6,393 bases of DNA from Deltaproteobacteria bacterium (GTDB lineage Bacteria; Myxococcota_A; UBA9042; DTJE01), in NCBI GenBank assembly GCA_016784945.1, contig JADHTP010000186.1:1-6393 (forward strand), in the 5' to 3' direction. The notes below the pieces were generated by a model. That model made no database searches. It saw nothing but the letters and a program-made list of their open reading frames with translations, and was not told the DNA's origin. Positions 6,379 to 6,393 of this stretch are shown one piece after another. The position numbers were made by a program, and so were the translations under genes. The first letter of the stretch is position 1. Each line of letters begins with the position of its first letter.

Positions 6379-6393
6379 CTTGCTGCCTTGCCG

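Larger units (their letters stand above)
6199..6393. other. Upstream region of mfd, non-coding relative to mfd
   Basis: These 195 bases separate mfd from whatever lies beyond the window. GC is about 58%, visibly lower than the adjacent genes. The part nearest mfd holds a promoter-like pair and a leader with no ribosome site. The distal part holds an imperfect hairpin. Read on the minus strand, the distal part also has a frame open from the window edge to a TAG at 6306-6304, giving 29 residues (including KPIWAQAYWMYVEHLIGEAN). That could be the end of a real gene or chance coding in a repeat; I cannot decide and do not call it as a gene. An 8-base palindrome, ATCGCGAT, sits at 6286-6293. Confidence 0.6.

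Noticed and set aside
1..6393. A CRISPR array, tRNA, rRNA, transposase, toxin-antitoxin or defence system
   Set aside because: I saw no regularly spaced repeats, cloverleaf sequence, transposase motifs or small paired genes. The window is almost entirely accounted for by four housekeeping-type genes.

Overview
This is a GC-rich window (roughly 65-70% in genes) from a Gram-negative bacterium. Four genes lie head to tail on the minus strand and form one compact transcription unit that fills almost the whole window. In order of transcription they are mfd (transcription-repair coupling factor), a lipoprotein of the SurA/PpiC foldase type, a secreted SurA-like peptidyl-prolyl isomerase, and a GNAT acetyltransferase. 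Signal peptides, a lipobox and periplasmic foldases imply an outer membrane. To my knowledge, mfd followed by parvulin-type foldase genes is an arrangement seen in Desulfobacterota and related 'deltaproteobacterial' lineages, so that is my best guess for the source; the window has no rRNA or other marker to settle it.

Layout from left to right: bases 1-146 hold the 3' end of an unidentified plus-strand gene. It converges on the GNAT gene (143-682, minus), and both stop codons lie in one CTAG palindrome. The SurA-like gene (679-1677) and the lipoprotein foldase gene (1674-2648) follow, joined to their neighbours by two ATGA start/stop overlaps. A 34-base gap separates the lipoprotein gene from mfd (2683-6198). 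Bases 6199-6393 are non-coding relative to mfd. They hold a plausible sigma70-type promoter about 30-55 bases upstream of the mfd start and, further out, an imperfect hairpin that looks like an intergenic repeat or the tail of another reading frame.

The tight spacing suggests co-transcription and translational coupling. Mfd acts on DNA in the cytoplasm, removing stalled RNA polymerase and recruiting UvrA. The two foldases act outside the inner membrane on outer-membrane and secreted proteins. The acetyltransferase is cytoplasmic with unknown substrate. No pathway obviously joins them, so the shared operon is best read as conserved linkage of housekeeping genes. I found no CRISPR array, tRNA, rRNA, transposase or defence system, and no convincing new system. 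The observations worth a second look are the hairpin/repeat region upstream of mfd, the divergent parvulin domain in the lipoprotein, and the tandem repeat with shared stop at the convergent gene ends.
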